From Promethearchaeota archaeon (GTDB lineage: Archaea > Asgardarchaeota > Lokiarchaeia > Sigyniarchaeales > Promethearchaeaceae), in assembly GCA_016933055.1 (NCBI GenBank), contig JAFGBS010000036.1, forward strand, positions 1 through 36,932: DNA of 36,932 nucleotides. The letters run 5' to 3'. This document shows positions 8,459 through 17,054 of the stretch, in pieces; position 1 is the stretch's first letter, and each line of letters begins with the position of its first letter. The notes below the pieces were generated by a model that worked only from the letters and a program-made list of their open reading frames with translations, searched no databases and was not told the origin of the DNA. Position numbers and translations under genes: made by a program.

Positions 8459-11017
8459 ATGAGTACGTTAACCAAAATGGGTGTGGAATTATATAATCTG
8501 ATCAGCAACGTATTACGTTCTTATTCAAATGAAATCTCACCTTATGAAGCATTTGTCGATGAAATTGCTCAAAATTTCTTTGATTCTGCTAAAAAATATT
8601 ATAGGTATTGCGTCAAGGAAAATGTAAAACCAATAAATTCATCAATGAAAGTTCTTTTTATCGAAGATTATAATGGAAAACCAGCAATTGTAATTAAACA
8701 AACCGGTACAACAGGTATTATCCATAGAAAAGAATATGTCACATATTCTTTAACTCAAAAGGATAAGGATGAAGACGCTGCAGGAAGTCAAGGAGTTGGC
8801 TGGAAAATATGGTTTATGATATGCGATGAAGTGCATACAGAGACTATAGTCGATGGGAGATATTATCAAACTCTCCAAAGGGTAGAAAATAGAGATATAA
8901 AGGTCGCCCATAATGACGATAATTGGAGTACATATTTTGAACATTTTCAAGACACATTAATAAGTGAAAATGGAGAAACTTCAATAAAGTTCTTGAATGT
9001 GAACAATTCACACGGTTTTAACGAAGATGAATCAACAACATATTTTCAAGAATTATGGAAATGTTGTGAAAAAGTAATTCAGGAAAGATATTATTGGGCT
9101 CTGAAAAAATATCCTACATTTAGTGTTGATTTGATTTATACAAATTCAAAAAAAACTCAACCATCTCAGAAAGTCACTATCTCCCTTAATGAATACCCTC
9201 CTTTATATCCAGGATTAAATGATTCCGATTGCAGAACCTCAAATAAATTCATTCGTAACAAGACCAAAAATTACGGTGTGGTCAAAGATATCTTTGTTGG
9301 ATTTACAAATGAAATTCATTCAAAAATAAATGATGGAGTAGCAATTATTGTCAGAGATAGGGTAGTTGAATGGTATAATCCTAGGTCACAATGGGTTGGA
9401 ACGCCTGGTGCTAATGGAAAATTAATTGGTCATGTTTGTTGTGATTTTCTATATAAAAAAGACAATATGACTCATGATAAATTAAATGATATTTTTCCCG
9501 AAGTAAAACTGACTAGGCATTTCATAAGAACGTTGATACAGAAACTATACGTAAAAATAAATGAACTTCATGTTGTTGATGTGCCTAAAGTTTCACACGG
9601 AAATACAATTTTAACAACAATAAACAACGCAATTGCTGAATTTATTGATAGTGAGGATTTGTTTTCAGAAGCAAAATCAGATATTGACTATGAACCTTTG
9701 GGAGAAGAACCATTTAATAAAACTCCTAAACCTGAGAAATTCATTTATATCAAAGGAATTTTATTAACTGAAAAAATTGAAGATGGAATTCCCCAAAAAA
9801 TGAATGATACTGATCCATTAACTCCGAGTAATGAATATAGCGCGTTAGTGGAAATTTTAAACACAAAAGATGAATGTGAAGCTATTGTCAATTACTCTTC
9901 ATTTCCAAAATATTTTGAAATTAAAAGAGCGATAAAAATATCCCCAGGAACCACTAAGGACATTTTTAAATTCCAGATACCCGAAGATGCAATGAGAGGA
10001 GCATTTCATTTAAAAAGTATTGTTAGATCTCAAGATGAAAAACTATTGGAAAAAAGGATCATTTCAAGAGAAATCCTACCTATAATTTCAAAGGTAGAAT
10101 TATCTGAAAGAAATTTTGAGAGAGGGAATGAATATCAAATTTCCTATAAGGTTTGTAGATCCTCTTTGAGGGGAAACAGAGAATTCTCGTGCAAAATATA
10201 TGACAATGAAAATTTTGAAATTCATGAAGAAGGACCTATAACTTTAAAACGGGCTGAAACAGATAAAATTGAATCTTTTTATTTTAAAATTCCCCCTCAA
10301 GCACTAAGAGGGAGATATACTTTTGAGTATCAGGTAAAAAATGGACCAAATATCATACAAAAAGGAAGAGAATACTTCTTTGTGGAGTTATTCATCAATA
10401 GAATAAAATCATCAAAACGAATTGTAAAGTACAATGAAAAATTTGATATTACCGTCGATCTTGAAAATAAAAGACAGATCCCTGTAGAAGATGCAGAATT
10501 AACAATAAGAATTGAAAATTCTAATCATTTTGAAATGAAAAAAGAATTTACAAACATTTCTATTCAGAAAAATTCAGACTTCGCAATAAAACTTGGAGAT
10601 TTAGAATTTGATGAAGATTGTGATACAGGAAAATATAGTGTTATTGTTGAATTCAAGCTAGAAGATGATTTTGCTCCAGAAGTGAAAACAACAAAAATTT
10701 TCCTCGAAACAGAAACTAGTACCAAAGATTCGAAGGGAGCTCTTAGTCATTTTGATTATAATAAGAGCATTAAAGGATATGAGGATAAAAATCTGGCAGT
10801 TTCTGTTGAAGGCACAATAATGATCAATACTTTTCATTATTTATTTAGGCGAATTGAAACTCCTACTGGGATTGATCTCAATCTATTCAAACAATGCATC
10901 ATTCAAGCATTATGGTTTGCGTTTCGAGATCAGATAACAAAGGATAATAGATTTGAAGAAATGTGGGAATTTGAGAAATATATACTAGAGGATAAAAAAT
11001 TGGGGGAGATTTTATGA
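8459..11017 (+). CDS. GHKL-type ATPase with beta-sandwich repeats
   Basis: A protein of about 852 residues. Residues about 28-125 hold GHKL motifs: YEAFVDEIAQNFFDSA (N box, E-x3-N), a weak G1 region at VLFIEDYNGKPAIVIKQTG, and AAGSQGVGWK (glycine-rich G2 lid). This resembles the MutL/MORC-like ATPases described in restriction-linked operons more than histidine kinases. Residues about 430-770 read as several Ig-like or CARDB-like beta sandwiches of about 100 residues each (ISKVELSERNFERGNEYQIS; VKYNEKFDITVDLENKRQIP). A helical tail follows. I prefer ATG 8459 over the in-frame ATG 8441, because GGGGTAAAG surrounds it and the protein alignment would start there. Its stop overlaps the next gene by four bases (ATGA), so the products are probably made together. 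The degenerate G1 motif leaves catalytic activity unproven. Confidence 0.75.
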   Translation: MSTLTKMGVELYNLISNVLRSYSNEISPYEAFVDEIAQNFFDSAKKYYRYCVKENVKPINSSMKVLFIEDYNGKPAIVIKQTGTTGIIHRKEYVTYSLTQKDKDEDAAGSQGVGWKIWFMICDEVHTETIVDGRYYQTLQRVENRDIKVAHNDDNWSTYFEHFQDTLISENGETSIKFLNVNNSHGFNEDESTTYFQELWKCCEKVIQERYYWALKKYPTFSVDLIYTNSKKTQPSQKVTISLNEYPPLYPGLNDSDCRTSNKFIRNKTKNYGVVKDIFVGFTNEIHSKINDGVAIIVRDRVVEWYNPRSQWVGTPGANGKLIGHVCCDFLYKKDNMTHDKLNDIFPEVKLTRHFIRTLIQKLYVKINELHVVDVPKVSHGNTILTTINNAIAEFIDSEDLFSEAKSDIDYEPLGEEPFNKTPKPEKFIYIKGILLTEKIEDGIPQKMNDTDPLTPSNEYSALVEILNTKDECEAIVNYSSFPKYFEIKRAIKISPGTTKDIFKFQIPEDAMRGAFHLKSIVRSQDEKLLEKRIISREILPIISKVELSERNFERGNEYQISYKVCRSSLRGNREFSCKIYDNENFEIHEEGPITLKRAETDKIESFYFKIPPQALRGRYTFEYQVKNGPNIIQKGREYFFVELFINRIKSSKRIVKYNEKFDITVDLENKRQIPVEDAELTIRIENSNHFEMKKEFTNISIQKNSDFAIKLGDLEFDEDCDTGKYSVIVEFKLEDDFAPEVKTTKIFLETETSTKDSKGALSHFDYNKSIKGYEDKNLAVSVEGTIMINTFHYLFRRIETPTGIDLNLFKQCIIQALWFAFRDQITKDNRFEEMWEFEKYILEDKKLGEIL

Positions 11018-12672
11018 CAGAGAAATTATTAGACACCGATAAAGGAAAACAAGATTATATAGATCCTATTGTAGGTGAAGATCCACTACTAAATACAGAA
11101 AAATCAGGTAGAGTATCTCAGATAGCTCAAAAGTTGCACCAAGCTTTGAATTTCAATGATAATGAATGGATTCAACTTGCGTTAGACTTACTCGTTGGGA
11201 AGATGATTATGGATTATAAATATCTAGTTATGGTAAAATATTCAGAGTATATAGGATTAGGAAAACAGAATATTTTTCTGGTTCATGATATCGGGACACT
11301 TGTTAATGATTTTGTGTCAAAACGAGAAATAGATTTAGAAAATAAAGAGTTTCGAAAGAGCTCAGGATTTACATTTAATCGAGGAAGTGTGATAAATCAT
11401 CTAACCTCTCTAATAGATTTTTCGTCCAAAAATGAAAAAAAATACAATTTCAATCAAACATATCTTCGAAATTTTTCAACTATTGCATATGAGTTTGACA
11501 AAAATGAATTGGATCCTGAAATCCCTGTATACATATATAAAGAATTAGTAGAACGAGTTCCAGTAGATATGTTTGAAACCCCTAATCAAAGAAAAAGGTT
11601 TCAAAATAATATATTAGAATTGCGTAGAGAAGAAACTTTCACAGACAGACACTTGAGGATTATAATAAATTTAGTAAGGGAAGATCCTATAAATAGAGCA
11701 AAAATTGAGTACATACGTCGAATTTTGCCTGATGTAAAAGAAATTAAAACTTCTATGAGTTTTCCTGATGCTTTAAATTATGTCAAATCTATTGAAAAAT
11801 CTGGTAAGCAGAAAAAAGAACAAGTACTTCCCAGTTTGGAACAGAATGGAGTGCTTCGTTTACCACAAGCTAATGATGTTTCAAAATTCATCAAAATTGT
11901 CCAAGATGTTTCTCATGGAATAACAAAACCAGAACAATTAGCCGATAATATAGAAATTTCTGAACGCCAGATACATTATTATAAGGATGCAGCTCAAATT
12001 CTAAATTTATTAACAGAGAATGGGAGAAATTATACATTCACACTCACCTCTATTGGTCAAAAACTTGCTGAGACTAAAGACGAAAACGAACAGAATGAAA
12101 TTTTATATCACCAAATAATGAAAACCGAAGTTATTAAGCACATTTTCTTAATGTTAAAAGAAAGTCAAGAAGATTATATCCTCGTTGAAGAATACTTGAA
12201 TGATTTAAAGCATAGGAGTGCTCTATCTGATTCTACGATCGCAAGAAGAACAGCAGCTATAATAAGCTGGATTAGATGGATTGAAAGTTACAATGAATTA
12301 TTACGGATTGTCGAAGAAAAAATAATAGTTAAGAACGAATTCTCTTGGAATTGCGTTAAAAAACAAATTCTTGAAATTATCAATAAATATCGAACAATCA
12401 ATACACTAGCTAATGGAAAACCAAATATTATCGAAGTATTTGATGATACAGGATTAATGGTAAAGACTGATCACGACTCAGAAGCAAAAAAAGTTTCATT
12501 TAACACAATTAAAGATGTATGGTTCAATTTAGTAGAATATGGAGAATTAGAACTGGATAATCATGAGCTGACCTCTTATAGAAGTTCGTTTGTTTGCTCT
12601 TTATTGTCTCAATTACCAATTGTCAATGTTTTAAAAGAGGGAAAAATCTCGATAAAATTGGTTGGGATTTAA
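11014..12672 (+). CDS. Multi-domain winged-helix protein with 'YRSSF-C-LLS' domain
   Basis: A 552-residue protein. Its N-terminal 270 residues are helical and unrecognised. At about 285-350 there is a winged-helix region, DVSKFIKIVQDVSHGI, then ISERQIHYYKDAAQILNLL, followed by a wing (FTLTSIGQKLAE). A second helix-rich region resembles another HTH (LSDSTIARRTAAIISWIRWI). Residues about 448-552 match the C-terminal domain of the 211-990 product, including YRSSFVCSLLSQL. GGGGGAG at 11002-11008 sits five bases before the ATG, which overlaps the stop of the GHKL gene. Its own stop overlaps the next start (TAATG). Tight coupling suggests a complex of the three products. It may recognise DNA, but its exact role is not known. 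Confidence 0.75.
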   Translation: MTEKLLDTDKGKQDYIDPIVGEDPLLNTEKSGRVSQIAQKLHQALNFNDNEWIQLALDLLVGKMIMDYKYLVMVKYSEYIGLGKQNIFLVHDIGTLVNDFVSKREIDLENKEFRKSSGFTFNRGSVINHLTSLIDFSSKNEKKYNFNQTYLRNFSTIAYEFDKNELDPEIPVYIYKELVERVPVDMFETPNQRKRFQNNILELRREETFTDRHLRIIINLVREDPINRAKIEYIRRILPDVKEIKTSMSFPDALNYVKSIEKSGKQKKEQVLPSLEQNGVLRLPQANDVSKFIKIVQDVSHGITKPEQLADNIEISERQIHYYKDAAQILNLLTENGRNYTFTLTSIGQKLAETKDENEQNEILYHQIMKTEVIKHIFLMLKESQEDYILVEEYLNDLKHRSALSDSTIARRTAAIISWIRWIESYNELLRIVEEKIIVKNEFSWNCVKKQILEIINKYRTINTLANGKPNIIEVFDDTGLMVKTDHDSEAKKVSFNTIKDVWFNLVEYGELELDNHELTSYRSSFVCSLLSQLPIVNVLKEGKISIKLVGI

Positions 12673-13364
12673 TGAATTCACATGATGCTATTGCTCGGAA
12701 ATTTGAGAATTATTTCCAAAACGCACGTATGACTTCAAGCTATAAACCTGTGATGTTATTGTCAATTTTGTATCATATTAAACAAAGAAAATCCACGTAT
12801 CTTCCTTCTGCGAATATTTATTTTATTTCATTGAATGATATCGCACTATTTTTTCTGAAATTCTATTTTTATACGCTTAAGTATTATGATCTTAACCATT
12901 TGACCAATAAAAATAACAAAATTGGGATTTACAGAATAATTGAGAAATATTTCCGTGATTTCAATACATTCCCAGAGTACTTAAATCATAAAATTATCAC
13001 AAAAACAATCAACCAATTATTTCGAAATGTTATCTTCTTGCTACTGAATGATATATATTTATATGATTTTTACGATGAGCAATTTCAAGAATTTCGATTA
13101 CCTCACGAGTTTATTGGTAAAGATGATTTTCGAGTTGTTATCAAAAATAAAAAAATTCGAGTCGAAGAAATTAAGTACTTAGGAATTAAAGAATCAGCAT
13201 ACCTTTATCTTAGTTTAAATTATACGAATCTTAAAAAGAAGATAAACCTAAATTTGATTCAATTTCTAAAAAAAGTAAATTACTCTTTTGATTCCTTTGA
13301 TGAAATAGATAGATTTTATGATAATTTATCAAATTTGAAAAATATGATGTCAGATTCTAATTAG
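12672..13364 (+). CDS. HNH-less relative of the 3477-4565 nuclease
   Basis: About 230 residues from the ATG at 12672, which overlaps the previous stop. It aligns over its length with the N-terminal domain of the HNH protein at 3477: MTSSYKPVMLLSIL versus LTSSYKPVLLKSIL, LNDIALFFLKFYF versus MDNIAIYFLKFYF, TNKNNKIGIYRIIEKY versus TSKNNKITIYRIIDRY. It stops just where the HNH domain would begin (FDEIDRFYDNLSNL). A relic of the missing C-terminus follows at 13423-13551. The gene is thus either a truncated former nuclease or a surviving non-nuclease form kept by the operon. The reading frame itself is intact. Confidence 0.75.
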   Translation: MNSHDAIARKFENYFQNARMTSSYKPVMLLSILYHIKQRKSTYLPSANIYFISLNDIALFFLKFYFYTLKYYDLNHLTNKNNKIGIYRIIEKYFRDFNTFPEYLNHKIITKTINQLFRNVIFLLLNDIYLYDFYDEQFQEFRLPHEFIGKDDFRVVIKNKKIRVEEIKYLGIKESAYLYLSLNYTNLKKKINLNLIQFLKKVNYSFDSFDEIDRFYDNLSNLKNMMSDSN

Positions 13365-13422
13365 CTCAGAAATTCTATTTCTAAAGATATGGTAATTTGT
13401 CGTCTTGGACTCTCTGGAAAGA

Positions 13423-13551
13423 ATGGAAACTACCGAAAAAGTATTTTTTCAAATTAGGATTAATTCGGTAGAATTTGCTAAAAATATGAATATAATCTTG
13501 GAACAGCACTATCGAAATTTTTTATTGTATTTTAAATCAGTAAAAATGTAA
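13423..13551 (+). pseudogene. C-terminal relic of an HNH endonuclease
   Basis: 43 in-frame codons matching the C-terminus of the 3477-4565 HNH protein: VFFQIRINSVEFAKNMNIIL versus VFFQDRLDSLEFAQNMNKIL, then EQHYRNFLLYFK versus EQHYRNCLLNFK. The DNA is nearly identical around TCTTGGAACAGCACTATCG. Only about 60 bases separate it from the end of 12672-13364, where the HNH core of about 230 bases would lie. It is in frame +2 relative to the upstream gene, so deletion and frameshift together removed the nuclease domain. Confidence 0.75.
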
Positions 13552-13616
13552 AATGCAAAGTCCAAAGTGTAAACAATAGGAATTGCTATTGGTCCACATC
13601 TTTAATGTGATAACAT

Positions 13617-13754
13617 ATTTTTGATTCCATTTTTGGTTCTGTGGATACGAGCCTTTATCCGTGCCACCTACCCGCACGAACCGTTTAACACTATATTGTT
13701 ACCTATTCGGACTATACTGTTACCTCTTTAACATGTGTCAAGTGAGGAAAAATG
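13617..13754 (+). repeat. Direct repeat copy 2 flanking the 7-13.6 kb cassette
   Basis: Second copy of the repeat at 6751-6886, in the same orientation, beginning 66 bases after the HNH relic. The internal doubling is clearer here: CTATATTGTTACCTATTCGG then CTATACTGTTACCTCTTTA. No open frame spans it. Confidence 0.75.
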
Positions 13755-13830
13755 ATTTATATCACACGACAGATATTGATAAATAGTGTTTAACCAAATT
13801 TCTATTTTTATTTTTTGTGTGTAATGATTA

Positions 13831-14274
13831 TGGCATCACAAACAAAAACTGCTAAAAACGGTAATTAAGTATGGTGAATTATTCGGTGCTCCCCGTCTTT
13901 TGGATATTACCCACAATGCTCACTTCGTAATGTCGATGGGGGTAGTATTATTTAAGAGATTTTTTGATTTAGTGGAAAACATCGTAGATGCGGGTTTCCC
14001 GTAATTATACCACCCTTTACAATTGATCCATATCCCATTGATTATAAGAATGTGAAATCGAACAATCAACAAAAAATTGTTGAAAGATCTTGTATAAGAA
14101 ACAAGATTACCTTGAGAAGATATATAAAAAATGGGATTTCAAGGGAAGAATGGATATTCCTGTGTATGTTATCTATCTGAAGTAGGAAATATCCCAAAAA
14201 GGGGAGATTTTCTCGTATGGTCCGATTCCACTGCGATAGTTTATATACATGGAAGATATGACTCGTTTTGGTAA
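13831..14274 (+). pseudogene. Frameshifted aconitase-X (AcnX large subunit) relic
   Basis: Three reading frames together spell an aconitase-X catalytic subunit. The first gives KYGELFGAPRLLDITHNAH then MSMG and LVENIVDAGFP. The second gives VIIPPFTIDPYPIDYKNV. The third gives CVCYLSEVGNIPKRGDFLVW then SDSTAIVYIHG. The order and wording match the AcnX family, which includes mevalonate 5-phosphate dehydratase and cis-3-hydroxyproline dehydratase (GA-x-x-L, PP-x-T-x-DP-x-P-x-D, YLPEVGN-x-PK-x-GD). At least two frameshifts and several internal losses are needed, and the C-terminal half is absent. It cannot encode an active enzyme. It directly follows repeat copy 2. Confidence 0.75.
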
Positions 14275-14572
14275 AATATTTAGTTTTTCATATTTTCCCT
14301 AACTTAACTTTTGATTTTTTCAGGTACTGAGTGGTTAATAGGTACTCTATTAAATAAATGATTTATTTTGCTTGCCAGCCTATCTCTTTGATCTTTTCCT
14401 TAGATTTTGCGATTCTTCTTAAATTTTTGATCCCATATTGGATAAGCTCATTTACCTAGGCAGTCATTAAAAGTCACACACTCTTCTACTAATTTGTACT
14501 AAGTTGTTGAAAAAGTACATTTCATAATAAACTTAACAAATGAATAGTAATCCTGAGATGCAGAATAATTCC
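14275..14572. other. Intergenic, with a short minus-strand relic
   Basis: A/T-rich spacer. On the minus strand 14363-14455 is open for 30 codons between two stops and reads IQYGIKNLRRIAKSKEKIKE then IGWQAK. This looks like the C-terminal helix of some protein, but no start or family can be assigned. Nothing else is recognised. Confidence 0.3.
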
Positions 14573-14584
14573 ATATCCGGATAT
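14573..14584. promoter_or_regulatory. 12-base palindrome over a start codon
   Basis: ATATCCGGATAT is a perfect palindrome whose last two bases are the first two of the ATG at 14583. It could be an operator for the HEPN-like genes. It may also be chance in A/T-rich DNA, although the CCGG core is uncommon here. Confidence 0.3.
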
Positions 14585-15617
14585 GAACCCAATGAAAAGT
14601 GTAAAAAATAGTTCCAAGCTCCAACGAATGCAAGATTTAATTAAATTGACTCCAAAACTCATTCAGCATTTCGATGAAATCATGGAAATTCTTATCGAAC
14701 AGAATACTGTGTTCGAAAAAACGATTCATCAGGAAATTCTCGGAGGATTTCAATCAGTATTCAATGAAATGTTGAACCATCTCGAATATTGGGCAGAATT
14801 GACTCAACTAATCATGTTTTTATCCAACACATTTAAAATTCTTCAAAAAACCCTCATTTATTTCGATTATTTACGCTATATTGAAAAGGAATTCAATGAT
14901 CCAAGTTTCAAAATACTCAAAGAGTACACCAGCAATAAAATAAGCGAATTTGATGTCGCTTCTGTTGAAAAACAGATGAAACAGAGCTTAGATTTTCTCC
15001 AACATCAAAGTGACTTGGACTTATTTGCACAAGTAAAGAGTGATCCAAACTATCTTGAATATATCAGAGGCAGGGAGCTCTTTTATCTAAAGGATATCTG
15101 CTTCAATTTTTGTCACGCATATGAAAGTCTAGTGGTAATTTTGACGTTTTTTCTAGTCTTGATTCGGTTTCTGCTAAAGGAACCGTCGAATTTAATAGAA
15201 AATGCGTTAAAAACTCATAAAAAAATTCCGGTTTGGCAATTATATGAAGAAAATGGGCAATATCCCTCGGCAGATGTCTTATTAAAGGATGGTCTCAACC
15301 GAATATTTGCTACTCCGCCCTCAGCTCTTATGAATTTTTTGGAAGAGATATTCGGACCGCATGGGTATCGGGAAATTCGGAATCGAATAGTGCATAATAT
15401 GGAAGAAGAAGGATTTTGTGAAATTCTAAAAGAATCAAAACTAAAAATTACATTTCCTGATCACATATCGCAGGTTTTTTCCATAGACGATCTCAAACGA
15501 CTCTATGCGAGATTGTTTTCTATTACAGTTGAAGTGTTTGTAATGAATGAACGCGGAATTTTCGTTGGAGTGTTTAAGAAAATCCAAGACATTTTGCGAA
15601 AAAATAAGGTAGACTAA
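14583..15617 (+). CDS. HEPN-like protein (first of a pair)
   Basis: A 344-residue protein, almost entirely helical. Near the C-terminus YREIRNRIVHNMEEE contains R-N-R-I-V-H (about 266-271), the R-x4-H motif of HEPN ribonucleases, with the usual Asn after the Arg. Upstream helices (FCHAYESLVVILTFFLVLIR) would form the bundle. HEPN proteins cut RNA in toxin-antitoxin, CRISPR and abortive-infection systems. Some family members of this general shape are uncharacterised. The next gene also has an R-x4-H motif and lies 62 bases on in the same direction. The assignment rests on the motif and helix content only. Confidence 0.6.
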   Translation: MNPMKSVKNSSKLQRMQDLIKLTPKLIQHFDEIMEILIEQNTVFEKTIHQEILGGFQSVFNEMLNHLEYWAELTQLIMFLSNTFKILQKTLIYFDYLRYIEKEFNDPSFKILKEYTSNKISEFDVASVEKQMKQSLDFLQHQSDLDLFAQVKSDPNYLEYIRGRELFYLKDICFNFCHAYESLVVILTFFLVLIRFLLKEPSNLIENALKTHKKIPVWQLYEENGQYPSADVLLKDGLNRIFATPPSALMNFLEEIFGPHGYREIRNRIVHNMEEEGFCEILKESKLKITFPDHISQVFSIDDLKRLYARLFSITVEVFVMNERGIFVGVFKKIQDILRKNKVD

Positions 15618-15679
15618 TAACAATTCCAAATTTTCCATCAAAAAAAATATCATAAAGTAGTTCTATATATTAGATGTAA

Positions 15680-16591
15680 ATGAACTTCAATCCCCAATTA
15701 CACTTGACAGAAATTAAGGAACATTACCTTAATGATTTAAAAACTGCATATTTAGCTTCACGCCAAGCAACCTATGATAATTACGATAATTCTCAGTTTT
15801 ATAACGAATTGATGAAAGAATGCATTTTAAATCCCTCAATTCACGAAATTGTTCGAACTTATTTGTCAAAGTTTCAGATTCCTGGTGTGCAGATTATTTT
15901 TGGTTCTGATCCTAAAAAACGAATGGAGGAGAATTTGAAAAAAATAGAACCAGATGAAATGATGAGTCAAGAGGACTTAGAGAGGGATGCAGAACAAATT
16001 GATCAAGTAATTGAAGATTATAAAAAAGAAGAAATATCTTGTGTAGTCATGAATTATCTCATAGGGGCTGTAGAAGTAGGAGTACACGAACGTGAAATGA
16101 AGTATTATTATGCTCCCACAGAGATTCGAGTTTCTGAAAGGTTGTTTGTATACTGGGCTTCTAGGCATTTTTATAAAATGCTACACCCATTGAACGATCA
16201 CTATCTGAAAATGGCAGTTGTCTATCAATTCTCGTTTTTTGAAGCGTGTTTGAAAGACATGTTGCAACTAGTTGTTGATCATACTGATCACATGGACTTT
16301 CTACGATGGGGGGGAGAAATGAACCTTTTACATCGTATATTCCTTCGAATGAATATCAATTTAGAAGATTTTCCCAAATGGGAGTTACTTAAGAAATTAT
16401 ACACTAAACGAGTAGTTTTTATTCATTGTTCAGGAATTTTGGATAAGAACACAGTTAATAATTTGGATTTGGATGAAAAATTGATTGGAGAGCCTTTAAA
16501 AGTAGATTTATATGATTTAATGACTCAGCATGAAACATTGAAAGAATTTTTACAATGGATTCCAGAACGAATTATCCCCTTATTCAATTAA
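15680..16591 (+). CDS. HEPN-like protein (second of a pair)
   Basis: A 303-residue protein. The C-terminal half reads YQFSFFEACLKDMLQLVVD, then LLKKLYTKRVVFIHCSG and ILDKNTVNN. The string K-R-V-V-F-I-H (Arg about 244, His about 249) followed by x-x-G-x-x-D is the pattern of HEPN domains in which the helix reads R-N-x-x-V-H-N-x-G-x-V. Here the residue after Arg is Val, not Asn. The N-terminal part has a very acidic stretch (DEMMSQEDLERDAEQIDQVI). Its neighbour on each side runs in the same direction. With the previous gene it may form a heteromeric RNase or a toxin with an inactive partner; that is inference. Confidence 0.6.
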   Translation: MNFNPQLHLTEIKEHYLNDLKTAYLASRQATYDNYDNSQFYNELMKECILNPSIHEIVRTYLSKFQIPGVQIIFGSDPKKRMEENLKKIEPDEMMSQEDLERDAEQIDQVIEDYKKEEISCVVMNYLIGAVEVGVHEREMKYYYAPTEIRVSERLFVYWASRHFYKMLHPLNDHYLKMAVVYQFSFFEACLKDMLQLVVDHTDHMDFLRWGGEMNLLHRIFLRMNINLEDFPKWELLKKLYTKRVVFIHCSGILDKNTVNNLDLDEKLIGEPLKVDLYDLMTQHETLKEFLQWIPERIIPLFN

Positions 16592-16617
16592 TTAGAGAAA
16601 CTGGAGAGTATGGTATT

Positions 16618-16860
16618 ATGTCAAAGAGAATAAAAAATATAAAAGAAAGGATAGAAAATGCACTACCTTATTTTGGGGAAATTTTTGAGAATCCCTTTGA
16701 TCTGAATGTCGATGAACTCGCAAAAAATCCTCATAAAATCGAGGATCATGGTAAAACACTTTTTTTGACCAAGAACTTCGTAACTAAATGTCTTAAATTG
16801 TTCAAATCCCATAACTCAGAATCCTCAATTTGCCGTCGATTTGTCAATATCAGATGTTGA
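16618..16860 (+). CDS. Small basic protein, function unknown
   Basis: An 80-residue protein from ATG 16618, chosen because GGAGA lies 10 bases upstream. An earlier in-frame ATG at 16555 lies inside the previous gene. It starts MSKRIKNIKERIENALPYFG and contains FDLNVDELAKNPHKIEDHGK. The C-terminus is rich in Ser, Cys and Arg and looks abruptly ended. It follows the second HEPN-like gene by 26 bases, so it may be its co-expressed partner (for example an antitoxin). No family recognised. Confidence 0.5.
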   Translation: MSKRIKNIKERIENALPYFGEIFENPFDLNVDELAKNPHKIEDHGKTLFLTKNFVTKCLKLFKSHNSESSICRRFVNIRC

Positions 16861-17054
16861 ATTTTACTTTTTATGCATGAAATCTTGATCTGTAGAACTT
16901 ATTGAAAAAATTTTTGTCCTTTAAGCATCATGAGCTTAATCGATTTTATCCATAAATGAGTTATTAAGACAATTAAGTTCTCAATAGTTAAATGTGCTAG
17001 TCGGTTGATCAAGGTCAATTAAGCACCGATATGTAAATATTGAGGGAAAAAAAC

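Noticed and set aside
12594..12671. Upstream extension of the HNH-less gene
   Set aside because: It lies inside the previous gene. The ATG at 12672 overlaps the previous stop and aligns with the start of the homologue at 3477.
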